Assembly (NCBI GenBank): GCA_019096065.1
Contig: JAGUCH010000002.1
Location: 11,110,501-11,174,500 of the forward strand
Length of the DNA: 64,000 bases
Reading direction: 5' to 3'
DNA from: Paracyclopina nana
Lineage: Eukaryota; Arthropoda; Copepoda; Cyclopoida; Cyclopettidae
The position numbers and the translations under genes are program-made. Below are positions 33,320-45,424 of the stretch, one piece after another. The stretch's first letter is position 1, and each line of letters begins with the position of its first letter. The notes beneath the pieces were generated by a model that searched no databases, had not been told where the DNA came from, and saw only the letters and a list, made by a program, of their open reading frames with translations.

Positions 33320-34486
33320 TCCCGAATCTATGAGAACGATATTCTTCACTCTGCCTAATTTCTTATTTTCTTTTTCTCTGTAGTGATTTGGCTGTTTTGA
33401 GTGTTTTCAGCTGATATTAAAGTCTGGTTGAGCAGGGCTTTACGGAAAAAAGCTTAGCTGAGAACAACCGAGCTACCAGAGTATTTTTGTCAAATCAAAC
33501 TATTTTTTACGCCAAACAACCAAACTTGCTTAAACATGCGGAAATCGAAAAATTATAACTTTGCTTCCAAAATTCACCAGCTGACTTTGTTAAAAGCTGA
33601 TTTTTGCAAGAATTAGTTAATTCTAGAGCACTGAATTTTGATGTGAGTATCTCGTTCTCAACAACAGCTGAACTTTTTTTGGAAAAGAGATCAAACTACA
33701 GCTCCGATCGGAACGAAATTTTGAGGGGTTCATGATTTCTCAGTGCAATTACCAAATACCAATTAAAAAATAGCATTGCATAATATAATAAACGGTGGAA
33801 CAAAATTGGGCAAATGTCGAGCTACCGTAGGCCGGCCGGCCACCTTTAGGCTGTTTTTCGGAACTGAGTTTTAAGAATGATCTACTCATCAAAATGTAGA
33901 GCTCTAGTTAATTCCTGACTCAACGTTGCATGTTCATTCGAGACCTGACCAGAATTGAAAGTTGAAAAGCCGTAAACGTGACATAAAAGAGGTAAATCCA
34001 TTTTAATTTTTGAAATTGAACTGGCTCCAAGCTGAAAAGGATATTTGTATAATTCTCGAAAACGCTTTATTTCGATGAAAGTTAAATAGCCCTTTATTTG
34101 CCGCCTTTGGCAGCAAAATAGCCGTTTTGTACATATACTAATAATGATAATAGTTGATCTTTCTGGAGATGGCTCTTCGTGGATATCGTTGGTATTCATC
34201 TTCTTCTCCGCCGTCTGATGTCGGTATTTAATACTAGATTAGCGAGTCAATACTTAAGACGGTGTTTTATGCTTGAACCAAGAGTCTGATAAGCGTCTTT
34301 AGTCGTCAGCGCAATAAAAACGATCGGCCCGCGTTAGGCCATGGTAAAATTTTCTGCTGCCTTCTCAAAAACTGATTGTAATAACTTGGCATGATTGCGA
34401 CACTTTTGAAATGGTAGTAGGCAAGAATAACTCTCCTGTCGATGAAAAATCACTCCTCGAGTGCTCGGAGTCCATATGAAAAACAG
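33320..34486. other. Spacer between Tudor and Pygopus genes
   Basis: No gene. The part 33600-33845 is a diverged copy of a repeat found inverted at 45425-45800 (shared cores GATCAAACTACAG-TC-GATCGG, GGTTCATGATTTCT, TACCGTAGGC). Confidence 0.5.
33600..33845 (+). repeat. Interspersed repeat E, copy 1
   Basis: Similar to the reverse complement of 45425-45800 over several blocks: GAGCACTGAATTTTGATGTG, CTCAACAACAGCTGAAC-TTTTTTTGG, TCAAACTACAGCTCCGATCG and TACCGTAGGCC. This copy lacks the hairpin element present in the other, so it acts as an empty-site comparator. Confidence 0.5.
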
Positions 34487-36145
34487 TTAAGGCTTGAACT
34501 TCACCAGAGGAACATCTTTTGTCTTGAAGCAGGTGTCGCACACCCACTCTGCGTAGACTTCTTGCGTCAGAAAGTGGAAGGCCGACTCCGCGAGGCCGGT
34601 GCACACGCGGTGGAACCAAAAATTGCAGCCGGATTCGCACAAGATGGCCTGGTCGTTGTCATGCACTTCCCGCCGACAGCTGCCGCATGGATAAATGGGG
34701 GGTGCGTTGGGATTCTGCGGGTTGAAAAACATGGGCTGACCTGGAGGATACAGTTTCTCGTTGGACATGGACAGCGGGTTGGGACCATGGCCGCCCCCGC
34801 GGTTCATCATCCCACCGCCCATCATTCCATGTGGCGGGGCTGACATGGGCCCCATGGGCACTCCAGGCTGCGAAGAGTGCATTGACATGGGCGGCATGCC
34901 ACCGCTGCCCGGCGGCCCAGATGAATTGCTCACTGGAGGGCCGACGCTGGGCGGCCCCTGTCCCGACGATAGGCCCGGGGGCGCGCTACCCGGACCGCCA
35001 CCACTACTCAGCGGCCCCACCGGCGTTCCAGCACCACTCCCATGCGTGGAACCGTGCGGACTACTTGAGCCTGGTCCTGTGCTTATCGTCATTCCTCCTT
35101 GAGTACTTGATGGAGTCATTGGGCTGTGCATGGGGCCGCCCATACTTGTGGGACACATGGGCCCGTTCATGCCCATTCCGTTGGGGCCACAGTTACTCAC
35201 TAAAGGTCCGTTTCCACTGGTGGGCGGCCCATTTGGCCCGCCAAACATGGGTCCATTTGGTCCACTGGATGTCACTGGGCCGTACCCACCTGGACCACTG
35301 CTTGATGACACTGGAGGGCCATACATTGGCCCATTTGAGCCCATGGGACCGCCCATGTAAGGACCCATCGGGCCACCTGGTCCCATTGGTCCGGGAGGCC
35401 CACCACCCATGTTTGGACCCATGGGCATGGGACCTCCCATTGAGGTGTTGGGGCCAAAGTTGGGACCCATGCCGCCCATCATGTCTGGCCCCATCATGTT
35501 GCCAGGGGGTCCCATCATGCCGCCCATCATACCATGGGGTCCAGGCATTGGTCCTCGGGGTCCCATCATCATGCCGGGCGGCATGCGGGGTCCCATTCCC
35601 ATGTTTGGTCCCATATTGGGGCCGCCCATATTCGGCCCCATGTTAGGACCCATGTTTGGCCCCATATTTGGTCCCATGCCTCCAGGGCCCATGCCGGGTC
35701 CCATTCCCATGCCGCCAGGACCCATGCCTCCGGGGCCCATTCCACCAGGACCCATGCCTCCGGGGCCCATGCCTCCGGGACCCATACCCATATTTCCAGG
35801 TCCCATGCCGCCCATGTTGGGCCCTCCACCCATAGAATGCGGAGGTGGAACCATGTTTGGGCTTCCTTGGCCGGGCATCATTCCCGGGGGGCCTCCCATG
35901 CTGTTCGGGCTCATGCCCGGGGGGCCCGGTGGCATGCCCATGCCGTGTTGAGGGCTCATGCTGTTTGGGTTGTCGTCGAATGGGTTTGAGGCATAGATGG
36001 TGTCATTGGGTCCGGCCATCATGTTGGGGTGTCCCCCCATGTCGTTGGCGTTGGAGACGGGGGTGGCTGTGTTCTGGCTGGTCCTGCGCTTTTTCTTCGG
36101 GTTGCCACCCGACTGAGACCCGGCCGGGACTCGAAAGTTGCCCAT
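34487..36145 (-). CDS. pygo: Pygopus, Wnt co-activator with PHD finger
   Basis: Nuclear co-activator that links BCL9/Legless and beta-catenin to methylated histone H3K4. It is a single coding exon (552 residues), with a splice acceptor CTGCAACAG five bases before the start ATG (36145) marking a 5' UTR exon upstream. The N-terminus carries the homology domain: basic KKKRRTSQ then ASNPFDDN (NPF motif). Residues 60-430 are Gly/Met/Pro repeats (GMGPGGMGPGGM, PNMGPNMG). The C-terminal PHD finger (about 480-545) is complete: YPCGSCRREVHDNDQAILCE, CNFWFHRVCTGL, WVCDTCF, with the Cys4-His-Cys3 ligands. The Gly/Met repeats create long open frames on the other strand, which are not genes. Confidence 0.93.
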   Translation of the reverse strand: MGNFRVPAGSQSGGNPKKKRRTSQNTATPVSNANDMGGHPNMMAGPNDTIYASNPFDDNPNSMSPQHGMGMPPGPPGMSPNSMGGPPGMMPGQGSPNMVPPPHSMGGGPNMGGMGPGNMGMGPGGMGPGGMGPGGMGPGGMGPGGMGMGPGMGPGGMGPNMGPNMGPNMGPNMGGPNMGPNMGMGPRMPPGMMMGPRGPMPGPHGMMGGMMGPPGNMMGPDMMGGMGPNFGPNTSMGGPMPMGPNMGGGPPGPMGPGGPMGPYMGGPMGSNGPMYGPPVSSSSGPGGYGPVTSSGPNGPMFGGPNGPPTSGNGPLVSNCGPNGMGMNGPMCPTSMGGPMHSPMTPSSTQGGMTISTGPGSSSPHGSTHGSGAGTPVGPLSSGGGPGSAPPGLSSGQGPPSVGPPVSNSSGPPGSGGMPPMSMHSSQPGVPMGPMSAPPHGMMGGGMMNRGGGHGPNPLSMSNEKLYPPGQPMFFNPQNPNAPPIYPCGSCRREVHDNDQAILCESGCNFWFHRVCTGLAESAFHFLTQEVYAEWVCDTCFKTKDVPLVKFKP

Positions 36146-36150
36146 GGTCA

Positions 36151-38001
36151 CTGTTGCAGGAGGAGCATGAAGATTTCGGTAAGTTAGTCACAACAATAAT
36201 AATAAACTGATGTAGCTGGACTCGAGTTTGGCGACAAGAAAAAGAAACACCGGCCGTAAGAGCGCTCTTAGCCGGCCTCCGCCAATTCCGCCCTTTGGGC
36301 CGAGCGCGCGTTCCGATGGCATGCGAGTGCCCGCAGAAGCGCTCTCGACGCCTAAGATCAACAACACGCTCACGTCGGAATTTCGCAACAAATTAAATTC
36401 CGCTCGCGCAACCTCGGTCCTCTTATATTATTACCTAAAGACGCTACATCAAACTAGCGCAGGGACTTACATAGAAATATGAGGATGTAAGAGCGGCATG
36501 ACATTATTAGAACAATCAAAATCAGGTGCAAATTTGCGATGGCCAATTCTAAGTTGGAATTTTGTTGACGTTTTCTGGTCTTGCGAAACGAGGCAATTTT
36601 TGTTGGGCTCATGTTTAACATTAAATCACATATTTGGTAAAGAAATCACTGCTTTATCCTGTTATATGTTTTCTGAGGGGAAGCTTGTGAAGCAGCATTT
36701 TAAGCCTGCACAACGATGAGTATATTGGCTCGGTTTATGGGCAGCTTGTACTTATGCACCAAGAAAATGTCATGCCGTTCTTACTTCATTTAGCGTCTTT
36801 AACAACGATACCTTACATTCACAATTGGAACAGCTAGAAGGTAAGCGGAAAAAGCAAAAGTAAATGAATTTTTTTCAGTATGACATTTCAAGTATCGTAA
36901 CTTTATTAATTTGATATTACTCCATCATCGCAATCATACAACTTCACCTTCACATTGGGCAATTTTTGCGCCTTGTGTGTTGGGTAATATTAACTCGGCG
37001 AATACGAACAATTATCAGTTAAGTTATTGGTATAATATTAGTATTATTCACAACAAGTGCTTTCTAAGTGAGGGAAATTTGTTTTTCTGGAAACAATTCA
37101 ACAACTGCTTTCTTCTACGACTCTTTTTGAAATGAGCAAGGGACTAACAGAAAAAGGAACAAGTTTTTAATTGAGGCTCAATGCGTGATGAGCGTTTTCC
37201 CTATCTTTTTTTGGCTGGTGTACGCATTTAGCAGGGGAGGGGAGGAGGCCACTTTAAGATTTCATTAACAGTCTGAGAAACGTGGACTTGAAATTGGGGG
37301 GGGGGAGAACGTTATTTTCCTTCGATTTACATGAAGAAATGCACCCACGTGGGCTGGGCTTGATATGTAGTCATCAGCCCAACGGGGCAAAAAGTGGGAA
37401 TCGTTCCAGCACTACACCAACTATTATAGCTATGTACATTATGTACAATATTTGGAAGAGTGAGTGTCGACCCCAACGCCGACATCATAATGTCATCTTT
37501 TGGCCGGGGTCGCAATTTTGTTTGAAAACCTTTTTGGAACAGTTTTGCCTTTCGCAAGGACTTTCCTTTTTTCGTATATATAGTTCTATAGTATATCTAG
37601 ACTATTTTTCATTCACATCGTGAGTCTCGAGTGAGTGACCTTTGATTAACAACGTATTATATACTAGATGGGAAGCTGTATAATAGAGGAATCGGGATTG
37701 TAATTTGAAAGCTAGCATAGTGTAGCGAAGAGCTGAAGGGGAGGAGAAAGCTACTTACAATAGGGCTTAAAATTCTTCTCATCCATGTCGTCGCCATGGT
37801 TATTAAAAAGTATGTTTGTAATAATAAGATCTCTTCTGTTAGCGTAGTCATTGCAGTTAGCTGCCCTGGGGGAGGCTGGTGTAACTTCCATTGAAAGAAT
37901 CACTAAATGTAGCAAACAACGTGTAGCGCATGAGCTGTTGAAATTCCATTGACTGTTCTGGGTCCATTGATTTCCATTGCATTCGTTTCTTCTCGTGTCG
38001 A
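36151..38001. other. Spacer between Pygopus and VGLUT
   Basis: No coding region is supported. A CG-rich patch 36230-36380 lies just upstream of Pygopus and may be its promoter and 5' exon. A poly-G run sits at 37296-37305. The rest is plain AT-rich sequence, including the VGLUT 3' UTR. Confidence 0.4.
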
Positions 38002-40118
38002 TTACTTGAAAGGATTCGAGGACTTTTGCTGGTTGTCGTACTGCTGTTTCGTAAACGGGTTGGAGGGTTGACCTCCGGCTGCAGCGCCGGCATCCGCGCC
38101 TCCGTTGGCGCTGGATAGCGTTCCGTAGCCTTGGTCATCCGCTTCCGCGTAGACTTCTTGCTTGGGAGCTCCGTAGTCTTCGGAGTAGCCAGCGGCTGTG
38201 CCGTACTCAGCGTTGTTCCCTGCCGCGGCCTTTTCTTCCTCTTGCATTTCCATTTCGTCTCTCTGAAAGATTTTGCAAATCTTAATACTCGATCGTAGCA
38301 TATCGTAACATGCTTAGTACGCGAGTGGTTCTTTCCATCCGTGTATAGATGCTAGCTATTATTGTAAAAGAGTGTGCAGCATAGCTGGATCATCAAAGTA
38401 ATTGGTAAGCCGATTATGGGGAAAGCTACTGTATACTTTATATCCAGCGAAAATCTTCTTACCCGATCGCTCTCGATTGCCCAATCCTGGAGCTCGCCCG
38501 ACGCAAAAATCGCGTAGAAAATGACGCCGACAAAGTGGATGCCCGACGCGATGAGGAACACATGCGACCACTCCATCTCAATTTTCGTCATCGAGGAGTG
38601 GTCCTTCGTGATTTGCTCGGTGGTGATGGGGCAAATCATGCCCGAAAAGGTGCCCACCCCGTTGCTGATGCCCATCAGGATGGAGGCGTACTTGGGCGCA
38701 ATGTCCAGGTGGTTGACGTTGAAGCCGGAAATGGCGAAGCCCGAGCAGCCCACGGCGAGGACGAGGGCCACAATGGCCAGCGTCTTGTTGGTGGTGAAGC
38801 CCACGACGAGCAGGAAGACGGCCTCGCCGCCAAAGCCCCCGCAGTTGAACACTTTGCGCACGTTGGTGGTGGACATGATTTGGTTGCGCCTCAAGTAGTC
38901 GGCCAGCTGGCCCCCGAAGGGCACGATCACCGTCATCACCAAGTGCGGCAAAGCGGCCAGCGTGGAGCCCTCGGTGAGGTCCATGCCGAAGACCTCCTTG
39001 AAGTACTTGGGCTGCGTGATGAGGAGCAAGTAGAAGGTCCACGAGCGGGCGAAGTTGGCCACGATGATGGCCCAGACGGGCATGCAGGTGAAGACCTTCT
39101 TCCACGGCGTGGTGAAGATGGTGGGCTGCTTGTTGGACTTGCCCGCCGACACGGAGATGGTCTGCTCGATGTACAGCTGCTCCCTGGGGGAGATGGTGGG
39201 GTGCTTGGCGGGCCTCTCGAAGGCCAGCCACAGCCAGAACATGTACCAGATCACGCCGCAGCAGCCGTAGAAGTAGTAGGGCGCGTACCAGCCCACCTGG
39301 TCGGCGAGGAAGCCGGAGATGGGCATGCCCAGGACGGCCCCTCCGTACGAGCCGCAAAAGGCCAGGGTGGCCAGCCGCGACCTCTCGAGCGGGGGCGCCC
39401 ACCACCGCCAGATGCCGTGGCAGGCGGGGTAGGTGACGCCCTCCACCAGGCCCTGGAGCACTCTGACGCAAATGACGCAGTAGGGGCTGATTTCGGTGGC
39501 AGTGGGCAAGAGCATGTTGAGGCAGGAGGAGCAGGCGATGGCCGCGCCGAAGAGCCTGGTGGGCGAGAACTTGGCGGCGAGAAAGCCCCCGGGGATCTGG
39601 GTGATGATGTAGCCCCAGAAAAAGCTGGCGTCCACGAAGCCCACCGTCTCGGGCGTCCACGCGAACTCGGGAATCTCCGACATCTTCACGGTGGCCACGC
39701 CCACGTTGCATCGAATGCCGAAGCTGATGATGAAGCCCACCGCCACGAGCCAGGCCTGCGTGAACCTCTTGGAGATGTTGCAGCAGGGGCACTCTGGCGT
39801 GCAGTACTTGTCCACCTTCCTCAGGGGCGGCCTCTCCAGCTCAGGGTACTCCTCGGGCAAGACAAAGTCCGCGTCGTTGAGCGCCTGCCCAGTCTCGACG
39901 GTTCGGTCCACGCCCCCCTGGGCGTTCTTGAAGTCGTACCTGTCGTAGGCGCCCTCCTTGCGGAACACGCGGTCCGCGTTCGTCTTCACGCTGCTGATGC
40001 CGCATCGCACCTTGAAGAGCAGGGCTCCTTTCGTGTCCTCCGGGCATTCCCCGTGAGCAGCCTTGTCGTCCAGTTGGACGTCCTGCATGGCAGACGCGAT
40101 GTTTCCGGCCTGATGCAT
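38002..40118 (-). CDS. VGlut: Vesicular glutamate transporter (SLC17A6/7/8 family)
   Basis: Loads glutamate into synaptic vesicles. Exons 40118-38463 and 38262-38002; 638 residues, phase 0 junction. It is a 12-span MFS anion transporter: [19 protein letters not shown] (TM1), [37 protein letters not shown], the PPLERSRLA loop, [18 protein letters not shown], and [20 protein letters not shown] are near identical to vertebrate VGLUTs. TM1 and TM4 keep the arginine and histidine needed for transport (GIRCN, ACHGIW). The second exon codes a cytosolic tail rich in Ala/Gly/Tyr/Gln with two SNPF motifs, a likely EH-domain (endocytic) signal. An acceptor TTGCTCAG is directly upstream of ATG 40118. GC content is high in exon 1, so a 546-codon antisense frame exists; it is a shadow. 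Confidence 0.93.
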
Positions 40119-40394
40119 CCTGAGCAAGAGAAAGCAGTTTATTCATACTGCTTCAATGTTCGGTTTGCCCATTAGGTTTCCTCAGTATCACTAAATTAAT
40201 TGTTTCTAGCTTACGAGGAGCTAATTTGAGGGTAACCTTTTTTACGTTCTTTCGAGAAATGTAAAAGCATCAACTGAATTTTTGGTTTAATCGTGCGTTC
40301 AATGAAAGCAGCTTCCCACGACATCCTAGCATACCATATTAATGTTATAGCTCAGATTTGCATATTAGAAATGCATCTAGAAGGCGAAATTACA

Positions 40395-40550
40395 AGCCCG
40401 GTTCCAACACGGGATATCAGCATAGTGCAGTGCGGCAAACCAGTTAAGTCAGGTCGAGCTGAGCGCGCGAGCTAGCTGTGACCTGACTATGCTAAAAAGT
40501 CCAAGTTACGTCTCTTGACTATGCTGATTTACCATGTTGGAACCGGGCTA
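40395..40550. mobile_element. Palindromic MITE-like element
   Basis: Left AGCCCGGTTCCAACACGGG and right CATGTTGGAACCGGGCT are reverse complements, and inner ATCAGCATAGT / ACTATGCTGAT and AGTCAGGTC / GACCTGACT also pair. About 155 bp would fold into one long hairpin. No coding. Confidence 0.6.
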
Positions 40551-43026
40551 GTGGCACATCTATCTTTTTTTATTACTCAGACTTAAGCATACTAGCTTGC
40601 GCATAGTCTGGAGGGGGCAAAAGCCAGAAATGCGATCTAAGAGGAGCATCAGCCTTCATTGTTGGCTCCTGTCAAGATGTCAAGTTGGGAGACAAGTAGA
40701 AGGAGCAGACTCCTTCCACTATAAGTCGTCGTCGTTGAATTTATAAGCGGATCTATGAGAAGTAGCGCGCGCGCAAGTATGGGAAGCGGATTACAAGCAG
40801 AATATGACAAATTCATCTCGTACGAAATGAAAATCTTTGATTTCACACTAGACCGCTTCCCTAAAAGGGGATTTCGGCGCCCCCACTCCACCATAGCAGC
40901 AGCAGCTATGGCAGTGTGTGGTGAAGATGAAGAAAAGCTCTCTCTCTCTCTTTGCTGCAATAATGGTCAATAGCGAATCCATTTGGGAGGCTCAGTGGAG
41001 AAAATGTGGGTATACACTTTATGTAAAAGAACTAGCGGAGGAGGGGATATGATGCTCTTTTGCTCCCTCGCTCGCTCGCTCTTAAAGGAATAGCAATGAG
41101 ATTGCAATGTCACCCTGAATCGTGTCTGTTCTCAAAATCTGCCCTAGCTGTCAATCTGTAAAGCCTTGGCATTGCTCTTGACCCGTAACTGTTTCCACTA
41201 TTGGATTCCTGTCACCGGGGAATTAGCCGGTCTGTCTGCGCGTTTATCACTCCAGATCGCTGGAGCCACTCGGGTAACGAGCAATTAATCTAATTATTGG
41301 CGAAAGCTCATCAGTCGTCCTCTATGCAGCTCGTTCATAAAGCACGGTATAAAATGTTGTTGGCTGGTGAAAACGTCCAGTGGACCATGAGGATCTCGCC
41401 ACGCTCCGCGTCCTCTCATAACTTCCACAAGCTAGCCTCTCTCGCGCTAGCTCTCTCTCTCTCTCTCGCTACCAAGCTCTCCCGTGCCAAATGATAAACA
41501 GAAAGGGGATCGAGCTAGCTTTCCTGCGACAAAGATTTCCTCCTTCTTCTTCTGCTGCTGCTGCGATGAAATAATAATCGGGAAAGTAAAACTCCATTGT
41601 CCTCTTCTCAGCCACTATTGTTGTGCTATATGGGGGTGAATTCCCCACGATATATACGTGTGCTCTCGTGGGACTCGTGAATCCCTTGGTTGCAAGACGA
41701 GAACAACATGCGGCTTGTTCCCCAGCTGCTGCCAAAGGTATGTCGTCCAACATTCTCACGCCAATCAGCGAGAGGACCAACAGGTGCATTTCATCATCTC
41801 AGACATGAAGCAATAATCTCAAGATTTCGCCACTAAGCTCATCTTTCAGCTAGGCAAATATTTTTAGAAAGCATGCTTCATGATCTTGTTTGCTTGCCTT
41901 GCTTGGGTGTGGTCTTCATTTGCGCACACACACACACAACAGTCTTGAGCTAAGTGTCTCCACACTCGCTAAGTGCAACGATCTGAGTAAAAAGCCCTTT
42001 TAAAAGTTCGGAAGTGGCTAGCCTCTTTAGAAAGGCGGCGAGCAACCTTTACACCGCTGAAGCCCTCGCAAAAAGCCGTTGCCTGCTTTTACCTATGTAA
42101 CTGTGCTTTTCCCTTTCTCAACTGCTTCGGAAAAAAGGGCAAACTTTCTTTATTGGACACAATCATTGCTAAGTTGCTCTGCTGAGTGGCATTTGAATTT
42201 ATGAACGCGGCTCTTTCTCCCAAATAGCATTTAGCTTTTGTGTCTATCGATTTTTATCTAATTCTGTTCATCAAATGCTGAGGTCGCGAGCTCCTTTTGA
42301 ACTTGTAAAGCGGATTATTTGCTACTTGAATAGACTACTTTCGACAGGCAAACCATACCTGGCACGCATCCACTATCAGAGCTCTCTCCCCGTAATTTTG
42401 AAGTCGTACTAGTACATGAGCTCAACATGGTTTTAAAAAAATCTTCCTAAGTTGACGACAATAGCTTACTTTAATTGGGCTTTGCTTACAGAGGCTCTGG
42501 TAGTAATGATTTTTGCCGCCAGGAGGAGCTGATGATACCCCAGCTGATAGCAGCGTAAGCTAAGCGGGCTGAAAATTGAATTTCGATCTGTTTCTGTTTG
42601 CACCAGCCCCACTACTAGCCCCGATCTAAAAATATTGAACCTCCGATCAATTTTTAAAGCAACCAGATTTGATATATTTCAACTTCTTCTCTAATATTTT
42701 AGTCTTCTAATTTTTGAAATGCAAGTGTTAATCTACTTTTGTAGTCATTTCATGGGCAAATTGAGTAATAATTACATGCTTTATAGCACATTTTTGCCTA
42801 AGAAAATCAAGATTGATACACGTTGAAGCTTAATGGAAAAGGTAGAAAATATCTCATTGCTTGACAAGAACGCCAAATATTGAATTTTTAAAAGTCAAAA
42901 AGCCAAATGATAGCGATTATGTGACAAACTAGTTGAAGCGACTTTGAAAAAGAATCGGAGGTTACTCCTAATGCCATCTTTTTTACTATATTCGGAAAAA
43001 TGTAACTACACCGTGAGCAAAGCCCA

Positions 43027-43211
43027 ATTGCCGGAAAAAGCTAAGCTAAGGTGAAAATAGCTAAGCTAAGGTAAAAATAGCTAAGCAAACGCTCAACATT
43101 TCAAGCAAAGTAGCTGCTTTTTGTGAATGTTGAGCGAAATAACCGGTTTTCGTTGCATAATTTTTACCTTAGCTTAGCTAATTTTACCTTAGCTTAGCTT
43201 TTTCCGGCAAT
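43027..43211. mobile_element. Palindromic element with AGCTAAGCTAAGGT repeats
   Basis: The ends TTGCCGGAAAAAGCTAAGC and GCTTAGCTTTTTCCGGCAA are perfect inverted repeats. The left arm carries three tandem AGCTAAG(CTAAGGT)-AAAAT units, and the right arm has their complements. The inner GCTCAACATT / GAATGTTGAGC also pairs. About 185 bp. Confidence 0.65.
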
Positions 43212-43490
43212 ATGAGAACGGCCTATTTTGCCAAAGCTTTTGCTAGAAAGAAGAGCTGCAAGTTTGAAATGTTAGGAATTGTGAACGAGATTTTCTCATC
43301 GCCAAGGATTTTTGACAAAAATGCAGCCTTAAGGCATGGTTCACCTGCTAATAATATCTGATATTTTGTCAAAATATCGGAGCGAAATACTGAAAAACTG
43401 AGAATTTAGATACGGTAGCAGGATGGTTTTTGGTACCAAAAGACCGAATCCGAAGAAAAAATCTAAAAATAATTTTGGAAGTACCTGATT

Positions 43491-43736
43491 TATGCTGTGT
43501 TCATCTATAAAGGAAATTTGTTCCTTCCGTTAAATTGCGTTTTACTTAAGCCTCCTATTTTAGTATTGATCATTTTTACTCACTTTTGATAGCTTTAAAA
43601 AAACCACTTTTCCCACCTCTTATGGTCACATGAGTTTGAAGTGTTTTGATTAAATCAGAAGTACGAAAACTTAGGCATTTCATTTAAGGCTGTCGTAAGA
43701 TTTTAAGGAAACGAGGCATAGATGAACACCCCATTA
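43491..43736 (-). mobile_element. Family B MITE, copy 2
   Basis: Reverse complement of 15367-15612 with few changes: starts TATGCTGTGTTCATCTATAA and ends CATAGATGAACACCCCATTA. It directly abuts the tandem array that begins at about 43740. Confidence 0.75.
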
Positions 43737-43739
43737 AAG

Positions 43740-44440
43740 CTATTTTTTGCATTCATGATATTTCTGGTCGACCAAATTTCAGTTTCTAGGCCTTTTTCAG
43801 CTACTTTTTGCATTTATGATTTTTTCAGTCGACCAAATTTCAGTTTCTAGGCCTTTTCAGCCATTCTTTGCATTTTTGATTTTTTCATTCGACCAAATTT
43901 CAGTTTCTAGGCCTTTTTCAGCCATTTTTTGCATTTTTGACCTAATAATTCATCGTATTTCCATTCGACCAAATTTCAGTTTCTAGGCCTTTTTCAGCTA
44001 CTTTTTGCATTTTTGATTTTTCCATTCGACCAAATTTCAGTTTCTAGGCCTTTTTCAGCTGTTTTTTTTGGATTTTTGATTTTTCCATTCGACCAAATTT
44101 CAGTTTCTAGGCCTTTTTCAGCTGTTTTTTGGATTTTTGATTTTTTCAGTCGACCAAATTTCAGTTTTTTGGCCATTTTCAGCAATTTTTTGCATTTTTG
44201 ACCTAATAATTCATGGTATTTCTGGTCGACCAAATTTCAGTTTCTAGGCCTTTTTCAGCTATTTTTTGCATTCATGATTTTTCCAGTCGACCAAATTTTA
44301 GTTTTTCGGCCTTTTTAAAGCTATTTTTTTCATTCATGAATTTCTGGTCGACCAAATTTCAGTTTTTAGGCCTTTTTAGGCTATTTTTTGCATTCATGAC
44401 CAAACAATTCATGATATTTCTGGGTTTCTCAATTCAAAGA
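43740..44440. repeat. Minisatellite, about ten units of about 61 bp
   Basis: Ten copies of GTCGACCAAATTTCAGTTTC (variant first bases), then TAGGCCTTTTTCAGC and a TTTTTGCATT-TGATTTTTC spacer. Most units are 60-62 bp. Two are about 76 bp because they carry an extra ACCTAATAATTCATGGTATT block, and they repeat at about 260 bp distance, hinting at a higher-order unit. Because the unit is near a multiple of three, repetitive open frames appear on both strands. These are not genes. Confidence 0.8.
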
Positions 44441-45424
44441 AGCATAAAATTGTTTCTTTCGATGTGATACATTGTAATGAATATTCAATTATGTGTGAGG
44501 CCAGACAATGAAATTGTTATACGTATTTATCAAAACATTAAACGTAGAATGGTATTTCATTCATAAGCATTTAATCAATTGTTTAGTTTTTTTAATAACA
44601 CAAGTAGGTTGTATGTTACTCAGTTTTCGGAGAACATAAGACTTACTTGTGCAAAAAAATTAAATTTTGTATTATTTTGATGTATGTAATTTAATATTTA
44701 AGTTGGGCTCTCAGTAATGAAATGCCCAACAAAAAAGCTATCATGGGTTAGGTTAAGATCGTTACTTAAGTGAACACCGCATGAAGTGCTATGAAAAGAA
44801 ACTCGTCTCTCATTTTAGATCTAAATGAGTTTTCGTAATGGAATTCTTATCTTAATTGCCTTTTGTTATAGCTGATGCAAGCTGTCTATCGAGTTGTCTA
44901 TTCTCGTGACGTTCAACTTTGCTTCGTGACTTATTTCAAAGCTTTATGGTTAAAAAATCCATCTCATCTTATGCCATGCACACACATAACATTTCAGTTG
45001 AATGGTTAAGTTTTTGTACTTTGAATCAAAGTTGGGCGGTCTCTTGAGATCATCTTTTTTCAGATCAGACTCCATATTGTCTAGCTAAAAGTTCAAAAAA
45101 ATCACTTGATGGCCAACTAGTCCATGAATCTGTAATGTGGTGTTCATCTGTCAAAGGGAAAGTAAAATCCTTATCCCAAATACTTTTTTCCTAGAGTGAA
45201 GGACTTCAGTACTGAGAGCCTGAGCTAATTTCTCATAGTCGATACTGATTCGTAAACGTGGATGTTATTAATTCCTACATGCCATTCATGTTTATTTTTG
45301 GAAAGGTGATTGAGCAAAATAATTTTGTCATCAAACCATTTAAAAAGTACTTTTCAACCAATGCAGTAAATCTCTGTGAGAGAAGAACCGTTTCAAAAAA
45401 AAAAAAAAAAACAGGCTAGAGGTA

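Noticed and set aside
34761-35989. Long plus-strand frames rich in Gly/Pro/Met or Ser/His
   Set aside because: They are shadows of the Gly-Met-Pro repeats of Pygopus, whose PHD finger shows the true strand and frame.
38578-39792. 404-codon minus frame overlapping VGLUT
   Set aside because: Same cause as the antisense frame; Leu/Arg/His-rich, offset by one base from the clearly conserved transporter.
38535-40175. 546-codon open frame on the plus strand
   Set aside because: It is antisense to VGLUT exon 1. High third-position GC on the real strand removes stops from the other; the translated protein is His/Glu/Gly-rich nonsense with no family.
43994-44467. Repetitive frames on both strands (TAEKGLETEIWSNGKIKN repeats and FDQISVSRPFSAVF repeats)
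   Set aside because: Produced by the tandem array because its unit is near a multiple of three; no start context or conservation.
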